From the NCBI GenBank assembly GCA_031272985.1, contig JAISSU010000023.1:1-64000 (forward strand): a DNA stretch of 64,000 nt, given 5' to 3'. The position numbers were made by a program, and so were the translations under genes. Below are positions 1-8,065 of the stretch, piece by piece; within the stretch, counting starts at the first letter, position 1, and each line of letters opens with the position of its first letter. The notes beneath the pieces were generated by a model, which had not been told where the DNA came from, ran no database searches, and saw only the letters and a program-made list of their open reading frames with translations. This stretch comes from Lachnospiraceae bacterium (GTDB lineage: Bacteria; Bacillota; Clostridia; Lachnospirales; Lachnospiraceae).

Positions 1-8
1 TTTTACAT

Positions 9-884
9 TTAATTGATCATTATCCCCACCATCTCAGGTCTATTCCATAGCCTAAAGTGTATCGTATGGCTCCCGAGTCCGCGGCTTACGATTATGTCTG
101 TATCGTTTTTGTGATAATACCCTCCTGAATACTTCGGGAATGGTCTGAACTTTGAAGATATCAGCCCTCCGATTTTTGGTATTCGGACTATTCCGCCGTG
201 TAAATGCCCGCAGAGTATCAGTTTCTGGTTTAGTTTCAGATATTCTGTCATATATGATGGGTCGTGAGCAAGGAGGATGTGATACGCCTCAGTTGAACTG
301 CCCGAAGCCCTCAGATATGCCTTCTTTATTGCATCTGCTTCCTGCTTTATTGTTTTTGGTGTTATTGTCAGTCCTGTGATGCTAATTTTTTTATCTTTTA
401 TTTGTATTTGAGCGTTTTTATTATCCAGAAACACAACGCCGGCTTTTTCAAGCTCTTTTTGATATGCCCCAAAGTCTATTCCTTTTAATTTCGGATTTCC
501 CCGAGCCCTGTTTTCGTGGTTTCCGAGTGCGTAATAAGTAGGCGCAATGTCCGGAAGTTGTTTTACTAAAGACTGCGCGATTATTGTTTTCTGTCCTTTT
601 TTCCCCGTGAACATATCCCCGCCGATTAGGATTAAATCAGGTTTTTCGCTTCTGATTGCGTTAATTAATTCGCAATTATCCCTGCCGTATATACAACTAT
701 GTAAATCAGAGAGGAAAATTATTCGAATACTGTTTTCTGATTTTTGTATAGTATAATTCGTCGTGACAAAACTTTTGTGCTCCGCCCTCGATTCCAGAAT
801 AGCACAAATAACAGCCGCAATTGCGAGAATTGCGGCGATGCAAAGTAATATCGTTATTGTATTTGCGTTATTGTACGTCGTCAT
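9..884 (-). CDS. Membrane-anchored metallophosphoesterase (YkuE-like)
   Basis: A 291-residue calcineurin-like phosphoesterase. One hydrophobic N-terminal helix (about residues 8-28) would anchor it so that the catalytic domain faces outside. Metal-binding blocks are visible in the usual order: SDLHS near residue 60, GGDMF near 88, GNHEN near 121 and GHLHGG near 226. The family hydrolyses phosphomonoesters or diesters with a dinuclear metal centre; YkuE-type members are linked to cell-envelope or lipid substrates, but the substrate here cannot be told. The gene lies just downstream of the ProX-like gene on the same strand, with a 33-base gap. The stop codon lies 9 bases from the window edge. 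Confidence 0.85.
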   Translation of the reverse strand: MTTYNNANTITILLCIAAILAIAAVICAILESRAEHKSFVTTNYTIQKSENSIRIIFLSDLHSCIYGRDNCELINAIRSEKPDLILIGGDMFTGKKGQKTIIAQSLVKQLPDIAPTYYALGNHENRARGNPKLKGIDFGAYQKELEKAGVVFLDNKNAQIQIKDKKISITGLTITPKTIKQEADAIKKAYLRASGSSTEAYHILLAHDPSYMTEYLKLNQKLILCGHLHGGIVRIPKIGGLISSKFRPFPKYSGGYYHKNDTDIIVSRGLGSHTIHFRLWNRPEMVGIMIN

Positions 885-917
885 TGTTTGTCTTCATACT
901 TTTTGTCAAAACGGTTG

Positions 918-1454
918 TTAAAGGTCCACTATTCGCGCCTTGTGATGTACTGCGGGAAGGTATTTGGTCAACAAATCCTTCGTGCTGATTCTCACGTGTA
1001 TGGTATTTATTCCGGCATTGCAACCAAACCACTCATCTTCCGCCACATCTTTATCCACAATCACCTGAATATAATCGTCCACATCGGTAGGCAGACCCGC
1101 AATCGAGGCGGAACCGGGCACAGTCCCCAGATATTCGAGCATTTTTTCAGGCGGGGCGAATGACATATGTGAAACGCCGAGCTTTTTGCTAAATGACCCG
1201 GTATCAAACGGCTTATCCCCCGGCATTACCAGAAGGAAAAACGTTGTTTTTTTCTGATTGCAAAGAAATACATTCTTCCTTACATGAACTTGCATGACTG
1301 CGTCAATTTCTTCGCACTCATCCATGGAATAAGCCTCGTCGTTCTCTATCCATGTATATGGGATGCCGAGTTTATCCAATATTTCAAAAAATTTCTGCGC
1401 AACCGGCGTAGGTGCGTCTTTCGGTGCAGTGGTACGTATATCGCTGATGTACAT
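918..1454 (-). CDS. ProX-type aminoacyl-tRNA deacylase (YbaK/EbsC domain)
   Basis: A 178-residue stand-alone editing domain of the YbaK/ProRS-INS superfamily. ProX/PrdX-type proteins hydrolyse mischarged Ala-tRNA(Pro) in trans. The sequence shows the family pattern: an N-terminal helix with LGIPY near residue 35, a lysine in the central strand block (VRKNVFLCN, about 58-66), the segment GSFSKKLGVS near 87-96, GTVPGSASIAG near 110-120, and a C-terminal NAGINTIHVRIS block. The start is an ATG preceded by GGGGATT. Editing Ala/Pro mischarging fits an amino-acid-fermenting organism, but this is not the sigma-54-type PrdX regulator of proline reductase operons. Confidence 0.8.
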   Translation of the reverse strand: MYISDIRTTAPKDAPTPVAQKFFEILDKLGIPYTWIENDEAYSMDECEEIDAVMQVHVRKNVFLCNQKKTTFFLLVMPGDKPFDTGSFSKKLGVSHMSFAPPEKMLEYLGTVPGSASIAGLPTDVDDYIQVIVDKDVAEDEWFGCNAGINTIHVRISTKDLLTKYLPAVHHKARIVDL

Positions 1455-1491
1455 GGTATAATCCCCTGTTAATTGTCGGCGGTGTTACACG

Positions 1492-1533
1492 GTCGGGACG
1501 CGCATGATTTCGTCACGGACCCTTAGGACACAC
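1492..1533. repeat. Partial copy of palindromic intergenic repeat (single end)
   Basis: A lone end of the repeat found complete at 1555-1696. It shares near-identical sequence with that copy's right end, including the flank GTCGGGACGCGCATG and the terminal block GTCACGGACCCTTAGGACAC. It lies between the repeat and the start of the ProX-like gene, so it would be transcribed in that gene's leader. Confidence 0.7.
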
Positions 1534-1554
1534 AATTCATGCGATGGGTTATCT

Positions 1555-1696
1555 GTGTGTCCGCGCCGTGACAAAACCGTGCACGGCAACGAACGTTTGC
1601 GGACGAACTGTATCGTCTTTGAATTATTATCGTCCAAATATGAGGCCGCATCAGGTCGGGGCGCGCATGGTTTCGTCACGGACCTTTAGGACACAC
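1555..1696. repeat. Palindromic intergenic repeat, copy A (about 142 bp)
   Basis: The ends are inverted repeats: GTGTGTCCGCGCCGTGAC at the left and GTCACGGACCTTTAGGACAC at the right. The interior shares ATCGTCCAAATATGAG and a following GGC-GCATC block with the copy at 16719-16857. There is no coding potential that fits the surroundings. It fills the gap between the aminotransferase stop and the ProX-like gene. The structure resembles a MITE or REP-type element. Confidence 0.75.
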
Positions 1697-1710
1697 AGCT
1701 CACGCGATAG

Positions 1711-2925
1711 TTATTTCGTCGCGTCCTCGATTGCTTCCTTCATTATCTTGGCTAATTGGTCGACGTTTTCTTTCGTCGCGATTAGCGGCGGGACCATGCG
1801 GTTTATATTGTTTCCGATTGCGGTAATGAGGGCTTTTCTGTCAAAGCAACCCCATTTTACTTCATTGGCTATCGGTTGATCATATTCGACTCCGATTAAG
1901 AGACCTTTTCCGCGAACATCCGTAACGTGCGGCAGTTTTGATAACGTCTCTTTCATGTACTGCCCTACTTCCAAGGCATTTTTCGCAAGATCATTGTCAA
2001 GAATTTCTGTAATTGACGCCAACGCAGCTGCGCAAGCTACGGCATTTCCGCCGTAGGTAGCGCCATGCGAACCGGCCTGGAATGCGGATGCAACTTCCTT
2101 AGTGGCAACACAGGCACCGATTGGCATACCGCCGCCCATTGCTTTTGCCATAGAAATCGCGTCAGGTTTAATCCCGTAATCCATGAACGCCATTATGCTG
2201 CCTGTTCTGGACCATCCTGTCTGGACCTCATCCAATAATAAGAGCATTCCCTTTTCATCGCAAAGTTTACGCAAGCCCGTCATAAATTCAGGTGTGGCAG
2301 CATATACTCCGCCTTCGGCCTGAACAGGTTCAATCAATATTGCTATCGTGTCATCGGTGACCTTTGATTTAAAGTCCTCGAGATCATTAAATTTCGCATA
2401 GGAAAACCCGGGAAGAATCGGCTCAAAGCCCTTATGAATCATAGAATCCGGCTGACCTGTAGCTGAAAGCGAGCCGTAGGTGCGCCCGTGGAAACCATTC
2501 AGCGCGGTCACAATATGATAACGATTCGGACCGTAATTGTCCGTCCCGTATTTACGAGCCATTTTAATCATGCATTCATTTGATTCGGTTCCGGAATTTT
2601 GATAGAAAATCTTATCCAATCCGACTGTTTCGCAGATTTTCTTCGCTAATAAAGCCTGTGGCACTGTATACGGATAATTAAATGTGTGAATGATATCTTT
2701 AACCTGATCAATAATCGCCGCCTCTACTTTCGGGTTTCGGTTCCCGCAACTATTTACGGCTATTCCTCCATAAAAATCCAAGTATGGCGTGTCATTTTCA
2801 TCGTAGAGGTACATTCCCTCGGCGCGCTGGGCAATAAAATCAAACCTCTTGTACGTCTCGACCATGTACTTATTGACAATATCCTTTAGTTCTTGTGCGC
2901 TTAACCCCGTGTCTTTCAATCTCAT
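1711..2925 (-). CDS. argD: Class III PLP aminotransferase, acetylornithine-type
   Basis: A 404-residue fold-type I, class III aminotransferase. Family blocks are clear: YLDFYGGIAVNSCGN near residue 47, the PLP-phosphate segment NSGTESNE near 110, GFHGRTYGSLSATG near 144, LIEPVQAEGG near 195, LLLDEVQTGWSRTG near 230, and the Schiff-base lysine in SMAKAMGGG near 259. The best match by eye is acetylornithine or succinylornithine aminotransferase, but 4-aminobutyrate or related omega-amino acid substrates are possible because no other arginine genes are nearby. An AGGAGA lies 8 bases before the ATG. The symbol is tentative. Confidence 0.75.
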   Translation of the reverse strand: MRLKDTGLSAQELKDIVNKYMVETYKRFDFIAQRAEGMYLYDENDTPYLDFYGGIAVNSCGNRNPKVEAAIIDQVKDIIHTFNYPYTVPQALLAKKICETVGLDKIFYQNSGTESNECMIKMARKYGTDNYGPNRYHIVTALNGFHGRTYGSLSATGQPDSMIHKGFEPILPGFSYAKFNDLEDFKSKVTDDTIAILIEPVQAEGGVYAATPEFMTGLRKLCDEKGMLLLLDEVQTGWSRTGSIMAFMDYGIKPDAISMAKAMGGGMPIGACVATKEVASAFQAGSHGATYGGNAVACAAALASITEILDNDLAKNALEVGQYMKETLSKLPHVTDVRGKGLLIGVEYDQPIANEVKWGCFDRKALITAIGNNINRMVPPLIATKENVDQLAKIMKEAIEDATK

Positions 2926-3043
2926 TTTTCTGTTCTCCTTCTTAATTGATACTCATTTAAGATAACCTTTTCCCCAAATAACTCAAAATGAAGTATAACG
3001 AGAGTTTCAAAGAACGTCAAGGGAAATCAGCGCGCTTTCTGCC

Positions 3044-3802
3044 TCATTTATTCACTTTAAGAATTTTCGCAAGTTCATAGACGTTTTGCTGTCCCGCAAC
3101 GAATGCTTCATCCACAACAGCAAAAGAGACACATGAACCACAACTTGCCGGATTTACCCGCGTCACGCTCCCCATTTCACCCATTGCGATAGCGATCAAG
3201 GGCTTTTTTGCTTCATTACTATAGAAATATGACGATACTTCGATAAAGCGCTGCACATCCTCGGGCGTTTCCGGCATCACTGCAAGCTTTATAATATCGG
3301 CATCAGTGGCGTGCATTGTCCGGTAAAGGCTTAATAATTCGGCATCCGGAGGGATGCGCTTAAAGTCATGATGTGAAAGTACAACCTTAATTCCATTGTT
3401 CTTGACATAAGAAAGAATATCATTCAAGTATTGTTCAGAAAGAGTGGCTTCAATGTCGAAAATCTCCGCGGCGCGCTCATCAGCCATTTTGCACAGGACC
3501 TTTAAGTATTGTTCGTCACCATCCACACTCATGCCGCCTTCGGCAATCCTTCGATACGTGAAAATAATAGGGCGCTCTCCACAAATTTCGTGTAGTTTAA
3601 TAAGGATATTTATTTGATCATCCGTATTACTAAGAAAATAATCTGCTCTCCATTCAAAAAAATCCGCAGGGCTTTCGGCAGCTTTTCTCGCGTTATTCAA
3701 GATTTCTTCAGCGGTGGTACCTAAAATCGGAACACAGATTTTCACATCGCCCTCACCGATTACAATATTGCCCGCCGAAACGGATTTAATAGGTTTATTC
3801 AT
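3044..3802 (-). CDS. aroD: Type I 3-dehydroquinate dehydratase
   Basis: Converts 3-dehydroquinate to 3-dehydroshikimate, the third step of the shikimate pathway, by a Schiff-base mechanism. The barrel shows the family's order: ICVPILG near the N terminus, FFEWRADYF, PIIFTYRR, the catalytic histidine in LSHHDF, the Schiff-base lysine in DIIKLAVMP, and the C-terminal AMGEMGSVTR and SFAVVD blocks. The reading frame extends five codons upstream to a TTG, but the ATG at 3802 has GAGGA at proper spacing and gives 252 residues, the usual family length. No other aro genes lie beside it. Confidence 0.9.
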   Translation of the reverse strand: MNKPIKSVSAGNIVIGEGDVKICVPILGTTAEEILNNARKAAESPADFFEWRADYFLSNTDDQINILIKLHEICGERPIIFTYRRIAEGGMSVDGDEQYLKVLCKMADERAAEIFDIEATLSEQYLNDILSYVKNNGIKVVLSHHDFKRIPPDAELLSLYRTMHATDADIIKLAVMPETPEDVQRFIEVSSYFYSNEAKKPLIAIAMGEMGSVTRVNPASCGSCVSFAVVDEAFVAGQQNVYELAKILKVNK

Positions 3803-3926
3803 TGTCGGAATCCTCAAAAGCTTTCTTTAACAGAATAACAGTTTTGAGCACATTGTAGGGGATTACGGGTATATTTGCAAGGAAAAGATCCGCTTATTGG
3901 GTGCGTTATCGCCGCGCAAAATTGGT

Positions 3927-3951
3927 AATTTCAATATCAGATGTTGAAATT
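3927..3951. promoter_or_regulatory. 25-bp palindromic operator-like site, copy 1
   Basis: AATTTCAATATC, a central A, then GATGTTGAAATT: 11 of 12 arm positions pair. An almost identical site lies 53 bp further on, about five helical turns away, and both precede the DUF4143 ATPase gene. This is what paired binding sites for a dimeric regulator look like. Confidence 0.6.
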
Positions 3952-3979
3952 TGCATGAATTCAGGCACAAAATTTCGGT

Positions 3980-4004
3980 AATTTCAATATCGGATGTTGA
4001 AATT
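3980..4004. promoter_or_regulatory. 25-bp palindromic operator-like site, copy 2
   Basis: Same sequence as the site at 3927-3951 except for the central base (G instead of A). The flanking bases (GGTAATTTC before, TTxGCAxGAA after) are also shared, so the direct repeat is about 38 bp. It ends 62 bp before the ATPase start codon. Confidence 0.6.
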
Positions 4005-4066
4005 CGCAAGAAACCATGATAACATAGTTCAAACAGTAATTTTGATTTTACACTGAGGAACGAATT

Positions 4067-5287
4067 ATGTATATTAAACGTCATATTGAGAGTGCAATTA
4101 TAGAACGAAGTCGCGAAAAGGGAGCGATTATTGTGACAGGTGCACGGCAAACCGGAAAAACTACACTTATTGAGCATTTGAAACCGGAAATAAATAGAAT
4201 TACATTTGATGACTTAGCAATCCGTGATTCGGCGACTTCCGAACCGGCGGCGTTTTTGCAATTATACCAGCCTCCTCTTTTTATTGACGAAGTCCAATAT
4301 GTTCCTGATATTTTCAATTACATAAAAATTGCGCTTGACAAGTCACGAAACAAGGGCGATTTCTTCCTTACCGGTTCGCAGCGGTTTCAACTGATGGAAA
4401 ATGCAACTGAAAGTCTCGCGGGACGCGCCGGAATTCTCGAATTGCTCGGGCTTTCATTGCGAGAATTACGCTGCGAAACATGGGATACTCCGTTTTTACC
4501 CACTACGGAGTATTTATTGGAACGAAAAACAACCGCCTCTCAAATAGAGTCTCGTGAGCTGTGGAATATTATTCATCGCGGGAGCTTTCCGGAGATTTGC
4601 GCTGAGCCTGACTATAATTGGGGAAATTTCTATTCAGACTATGTGCAGACCTATCTGGAACGTGATGTTCGCAAATTGTCTCAGGTTGCTGATTTGGATC
4701 TATTTCGTAAGTTCATGACTGTCTGTGCTTCCGGGACCGGGCAATTACTGAATCTAAACGGCATGGCGATAAAATTAGGTATTAGTCAACCCACTGCAAA
4801 AAGGTGGTTATCTATACTGCAAACAAGTGGATTGGTGTATTTATTGCAACCATATTATAACAATATCCTGAAGCGCGAAACGAAGACTCCGAAGTTGTAT
4901 TTTCTGGATACGGGGCTCGCCGCATACCTGACACGCTGGCTAACTAGCGAGACACTTTCACAGGGCGCTATGAGCGGTGAGATATTTGAGACATTTGTAA
5001 TTGCGGAGGTATTAAAAAGCTATATTAATAAAGGAAAACAGGCGGACATCTTCTATCTGAGGGAAAGAGAGGATAAGGAAATTGATTTGCTCATTTTCCA
5101 AAATAATACCCTATATCCCATTGAGATAAAGCAAACATCCGCGCCGGGTAAAGATAAAATTAAAAACTTCAAAATGCTGGAACACATAAGCACAGTCAAT
5201 ATCGGAGAAGGCGGAGTAATATGTCCCGCTGCCGATATACTCCCTTTGGATGCGACGAATAAAGTAATCCCACTCTGGGCGATTTAG
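4067..5287 (+). CDS. AAA-type ATPase with DUF4143 domain
   Basis: A 406-residue protein of the widespread AAA_14/DUF4143 family. Walker A is GARQTGKTT at about residues 24-32, Walker B is LFIDEVQY near 74, and a sensor-like FLTGSQRFQLM lies near 106. The C-terminal half carries the DUF4143 nuclease-like fold, including ETFVIAEVLKSY and an EIDLLIFQNN...YPIEIKQT motif reminiscent of PD-(D/E)xK ends. The cellular role of the family is not established. It is the only plus-strand gene in the first 26 kb apart from small RNAs. It follows two palindromic sites and is next to a decayed antitoxin gene, so it may be a laterally acquired islet. Confidence 0.85.
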   Translation: MYIKRHIESAIIERSREKGAIIVTGARQTGKTTLIEHLKPEINRITFDDLAIRDSATSEPAAFLQLYQPPLFIDEVQYVPDIFNYIKIALDKSRNKGDFFLTGSQRFQLMENATESLAGRAGILELLGLSLRELRCETWDTPFLPTTEYLLERKTTASQIESRELWNIIHRGSFPEICAEPDYNWGNFYSDYVQTYLERDVRKLSQVADLDLFRKFMTVCASGTGQLLNLNGMAIKLGISQPTAKRWLSILQTSGLVYLLQPYYNNILKRETKTPKLYFLDTGLAAYLTRWLTSETLSQGAMSGEIFETFVIAEVLKSYINKGKQADIFYLREREDKEIDLLIFQNNTLYPIEIKQTSAPGKDKIKNFKMLEHISTVNIGEGGVICPAADILPLDATNKVIPLWAI

Positions 5288-5414
5288 AAAGGGGTGAAAC
5301 GGGATGGATTCTGCATTGTACAGACTAATCATGAAACTCATTGCTTTGGCGATTGCTCTTGTGCTGGTGTCAATCAGCATAGCTGTGGACCGCGCGCGTT
5401 CCTGGAAATCGACA

Positions 5415-5618
5415 TTACTCATTTTCATAAGCCTCTAATTCTTCTATGGTCTTATGAACGATGTTACGCGCGGCATTCATATCATTTATCGATTCACGCA
5501 AAATGCTCAGATTTTGCTCGCTGTAGAAAGGATCTACTTGAGTAGTAATCTCGAACGGAATCCCGCCTTGGCGTAGCGTTTGCCCCAAAAAGCAAACTTT
5601 TCGAATAGATTGTATAGG
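5415..5618 (-). pseudogene. Decayed RelB/DinJ-type antitoxin (5'-truncated)
   Basis: An open frame of about 67 codons without an ATG, ending at a TAA at 5415. Its translation contains FLGQTLRQGGIPFEI followed by DPFYSEQNLSILRESI, which is the C-terminal half of RelB/DinJ antitoxins (the FLxQxLxxGGIPFEI block normally follows about 40 residues of ribbon-helix-helix DNA-binding domain). That N-terminal domain is missing here, and a TAA closes the frame upstream. No RelE/YafQ-like toxin was recognised downstream. A perfect 7+6+7 palindrome lies at its 5' side. The alternative is a short functional peptide starting at the TTG at 5588. Confidence 0.55.
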
Positions 5619-5630
5619 ATTATCTATACA
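5611..5630. promoter_or_regulatory. Perfect 20-bp palindrome
   Basis: TGTATAG, a 6-base spacer GATTAT, then CTATACA. It lies between the stop of the DUF916-like gene and the antitoxin remnant, where an autoregulatory RelB/DinJ operator would be expected. It may be a relic of that operator. Confidence 0.45.
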
Positions 5631-5638
5631 TTGTCAAG

Positions 5639-6583
5639 TCAAGCCTTCCTCTGTCTTGCATTCCTTATGACCGCAATGATTATAAAAAAAACCGAGAGTG
5701 TCGCGAATACGCCCCATATCGGGAAGAACACCGCTATTCGCGAGTAAGTGTACTGTGTCTCTTCTGCCTGTATGTTTAGGTTCATTTTATAGATTCCGAA
5801 TACCGGCGGGGTCTGCCAGCTCGTTTTTAGTGTTCGACTGGTTAATGGCAGTACTTCCGCGCTTTTTTGTTCTCCGATAAAATCCTCAGTTGAGCCTTTT
5901 ATAAGGCTTTCGGCTTCGAGTCTGTATTTTACCGAAATGTCGATATTTCCGCTGTTTTTTATGATAAATGTACTCGTCGGGGAATTTCCGTAATGCCAGA
6001 TTCCGCTGAAATTTACGTCTGTTATCTCGGATTCAATTTGCGTTTTCCCATCAATCCCTGCATAGATAATCATGCCAAGGCGCGCTTCGGGAATCACACC
6101 GCCTACCAGACTATCATCGGTGGTCTCTGCAAATATCGCAGCGTATTGCCCTCCGGCATCTATGTCGGCATCTTCGGGAACAGTTATTTTAAAGGCGATG
6201 TCAATTGTTTCTGATGGCGGAACCGTGATTTGCGTCTCGGGAAACGTTATCCATTCGGCAATTTGATTCATCTCGCCTTGAGTGATGAAATCGGGTTTAT
6301 CATAATCTCCCACTTCCAGCGAATAAGGTGCGGCATACACTTTAACTTTAACGGATTTTGATTCATCCGAGTTCGACAAGGAAAAACTCCCCTCATAAGT
6401 CTCCCCTTTTGAGAGCGGATCAATATGCAATGTCGCCGGTGTCAGTGTAAGTGTCGGGGTTTTATCCCCCGTACCATGTGCGGATATTGAAAGCAAAAAG
6501 AATACCGTCAGAAAAAAAACTAATAAGGATGTAATAATGTAAATGGCTCTTAATTTTGGTCGTCTAAACATAAAAAATCTCAT
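5639..6583 (-). CDS. DUF916-like cell-surface protein (WxL-partner type)
   Basis: The protein begins with a hydrophobic signal segment after a basic stretch (MFRRPKLR then IITSLLVFFLTVFFLL) and ends with a transmembrane helix and a basic tail (RNARQRK). The extracellular part starts LTLTPATLHIDPLSKGETYEGSFSLSN, close to the DUF916/WxL-interacting domain, an immunoglobulin-like fold. It includes the family's proline-rich turn (ITVPPSETIDIAFKITVPEDA) and GGQYAAIFAET. A second Ig-like segment follows. Such proteins bind peptidoglycan or surface partners. No WxL protein is in the window. The start is uncertain: in-frame ATGs at 6583 and 6571 are both possible, and the frame extends to 6640. Confidence 0.65.
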   Translation of the reverse strand: MRFFMFRRPKLRAIYIITSLLVFFLTVFFLLSISAHGTGDKTPTLTLTPATLHIDPLSKGETYEGSFSLSNSDESKSVKVKVYAAPYSLEVGDYDKPDFITQGEMNQIAEWITFPETQITVPPSETIDIAFKITVPEDADIDAGGQYAAIFAETTDDSLVGGVIPEARLGMIIYAGIDGKTQIESEITDVNFSGIWHYGNSPTSTFIIKNSGNIDISVKYRLEAESLIKGSTEDFIGEQKSAEVLPLTSRTLKTSWQTPPVFGIYKMNLNIQAEETQYTYSRIAVFFPIWGVFATLSVFFIIIAVIRNARQRKA

Positions 6584-6679
6584 GGAATGCGGAATAAGTT
6601 TCAGAAAATAATTGTGACAGAAAACACTGTCGCAAAACACACCCCGATTCGAGATATTAAAGATATCGCAGTTAGTTTC

Positions 6680-7936
6680 TTAGCTATCCCGTTCTTTTTT
6701 GACTTCCGACTGCGTTCCTCCCTCAGGCTCTTTCTCTCTCGCCCAGTCTTCTATTTGAGAAAGAAGTTCCGAATCGTCCTGCTTTCGCAGGTTCATGATG
6801 CCCTGAGCTATTATCTTTACATCATCGAGGATGTAATCAAATGCTCCGGCTTTATAGAGATTTATAACAATCATCGCGATGGGTACCGCAAATATCATCC
6901 CCGCCACCCCTGCGAATTTATATCCGGCGTAGAGCAATACTAATGTCAGAAGCGGATTCACGCCCATGGAATCTCCCACGAGCTTTGCTTGTACGAGCTG
7001 ACGCACCAATTGTGTCACAACATATGTTATCAAAAGTCCCACGCCCATTTTAATATCGCCCACCAGAAAATCGTAGAGCGCCCAGGGTATGAGCACGGTG
7101 CCTGTCCCGAAAAGAGGCAGAAAATCAAGAAGCGCAATTAATATTGCAATTAACACGAAGTAGGAAACTTTCAGAATCCCAAGCCCCAAAAGGAGAATCG
7201 CAAGGATTATGCCCATGATTTTTATCTGGGCTTTGATATATCCGCCCATTGCCTTTTTAAGATTGCTGATTATCATCGACATCCGGCGCACCAGGCCTCC
7301 GGGTGCCACTTGTTTTACGGCAGTTATTATTTCGTCTCGCTGTACTGTAAAGAAGTATGCCGATAGGAACATGACGATCGTCCCTATGAGTATTGAGGGC
7401 ACGGCCTTTGCGATATTCCCGGCGGCGGTCATTGCGGGCTGACTAAGGCTCTGAATCAGGGTGCCGATTTGTGCCTCGAAATTTTCAAGAGCCTCATAGA
7501 CGCCGTCCTGAATGGATTTAGGGAGTTGTTCTAAAAGATTAGCCAAAGCGGTCGTAAGCCTCGTAAATCCCAAATCAATGCCACCCACACGATTAGGCAG
7601 ATCCATAACGAGAGCCGATGCCTCTTGAATAAGTTTTCCTATTATCAAATACAAAAGAAATACAATGAGTCCCAGAACCAGTACCACGATAACGACCGTG
7701 CTTATTTTCGGAGCAATTTTAATTCTGCGTGAAAGCCAATTAACGAGCGGGCTCGCAATATATGACACGAGCCACCCCAAAACAAGGGGCATAAAGATAA
7801 AAATCCCGCGATACCCGAGATAAATAACAAGTGCTGTCCCAATTAGAGAGAAAGCGAGGCTTACAATAACTTTCCAATACGGACGATTGTCGACGATTTT
7901 TGCGGACACAGCCGGTTTCTTATTCGAATCTGGCAC
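6680..7936 (-). CDS. AI-2E family transporter (YtvI/PerM-like)
   Basis: A polytopic membrane protein with about eight predicted helices. It has a paired N-terminal hairpin of helices, a long amphipathic soluble insert (about residues 95-165, with QSLSQPAMTA), and the typical C-terminal block GTVLIPWALYDFLVGD...LVGDSMGVNPLLTLVLLYAGYKFAGVAGMIFAVP. The family includes quorum-signal exporters and Na+/H+ antiporters, so the substrate is undefined. The GTG at 7936 has a strong GAGGGGAG seven bases upstream and is preferred over in-frame ATGs at 7966 and 7984, which lack a site. The gene is co-directional with the DUF916-like gene 96 bp downstream. Confidence 0.8.
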   Translation of the reverse strand: MPDSNKKPAVSAKIVDNRPYWKVIVSLAFSLIGTALVIYLGYRGIFIFMPLVLGWLVSYIASPLVNWLSRRIKIAPKISTVVIVVLVLGLIVFLLYLIIGKLIQEASALVMDLPNRVGGIDLGFTRLTTALANLLEQLPKSIQDGVYEALENFEAQIGTLIQSLSQPAMTAAGNIAKAVPSILIGTIVMFLSAYFFTVQRDEIITAVKQVAPGGLVRRMSMIISNLKKAMGGYIKAQIKIMGIILAILLLGLGILKVSYFVLIAILIALLDFLPLFGTGTVLIPWALYDFLVGDIKMGVGLLITYVVTQLVRQLVQAKLVGDSMGVNPLLTLVLLYAGYKFAGVAGMIFAVPIAMIVINLYKAGAFDYILDDVKIIAQGIMNLRKQDDSELLSQIEDWAREKEPEGGTQSEVKKERDS

Positions 7937-7977
7937 GGTATATCTCCCCTCAATGTTAATTTTCATATACGACACAT

Positions 7978-8047
7978 ATTTCACATTGGTCGTGACGGGT
8001 GCGTATTTTACATCGGTCGTGACGGGCGGGAAGACCCCGCCCCTACT
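7978..8047. repeat. Short tandem repeat plus G/C-rich hairpin
   Basis: Two imperfect copies of a unit containing CACATTGGTCGTGACGGG / TACATCGGTCGTGACGGG lie 27 bp apart, followed by GGGCGGG-AAGAC-CCCGCCC (8024-8042), a perfect 7-bp stem. It lies between engB and the AI-2E-family gene. The hairpin lacks a T-tract on either strand, so it is not a simple terminator. Similar G/C-rich palindromes occur as dispersed elements in clostridial genomes. Confidence 0.55.
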
Positions 8048-8065
8048 ATGGCCATATTATCATGG

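Noticed and set aside
1485..1689. Small frames of 61-64 codons on both strands at about 1.5-1.7 kb
   Set aside because: They are produced by the palindromic repeat; no ribosome sites or family similarity.
5111..5428. A 105-codon minus-strand frame overlapping the 3' end of the ATPase gene
   Set aside because: It lies largely antisense to conserved DUF4143 coding sequence, resembles no RelE-type toxin, and its start is inside the antitoxin remnant; treated as a shadow frame.
5611..5630. LexA box
   Set aside because: TGTATAG-N6-CTATACA does not match the Firmicute LexA consensus (GAAC-N4-GTTC); an antitoxin operator relic fits the position better.
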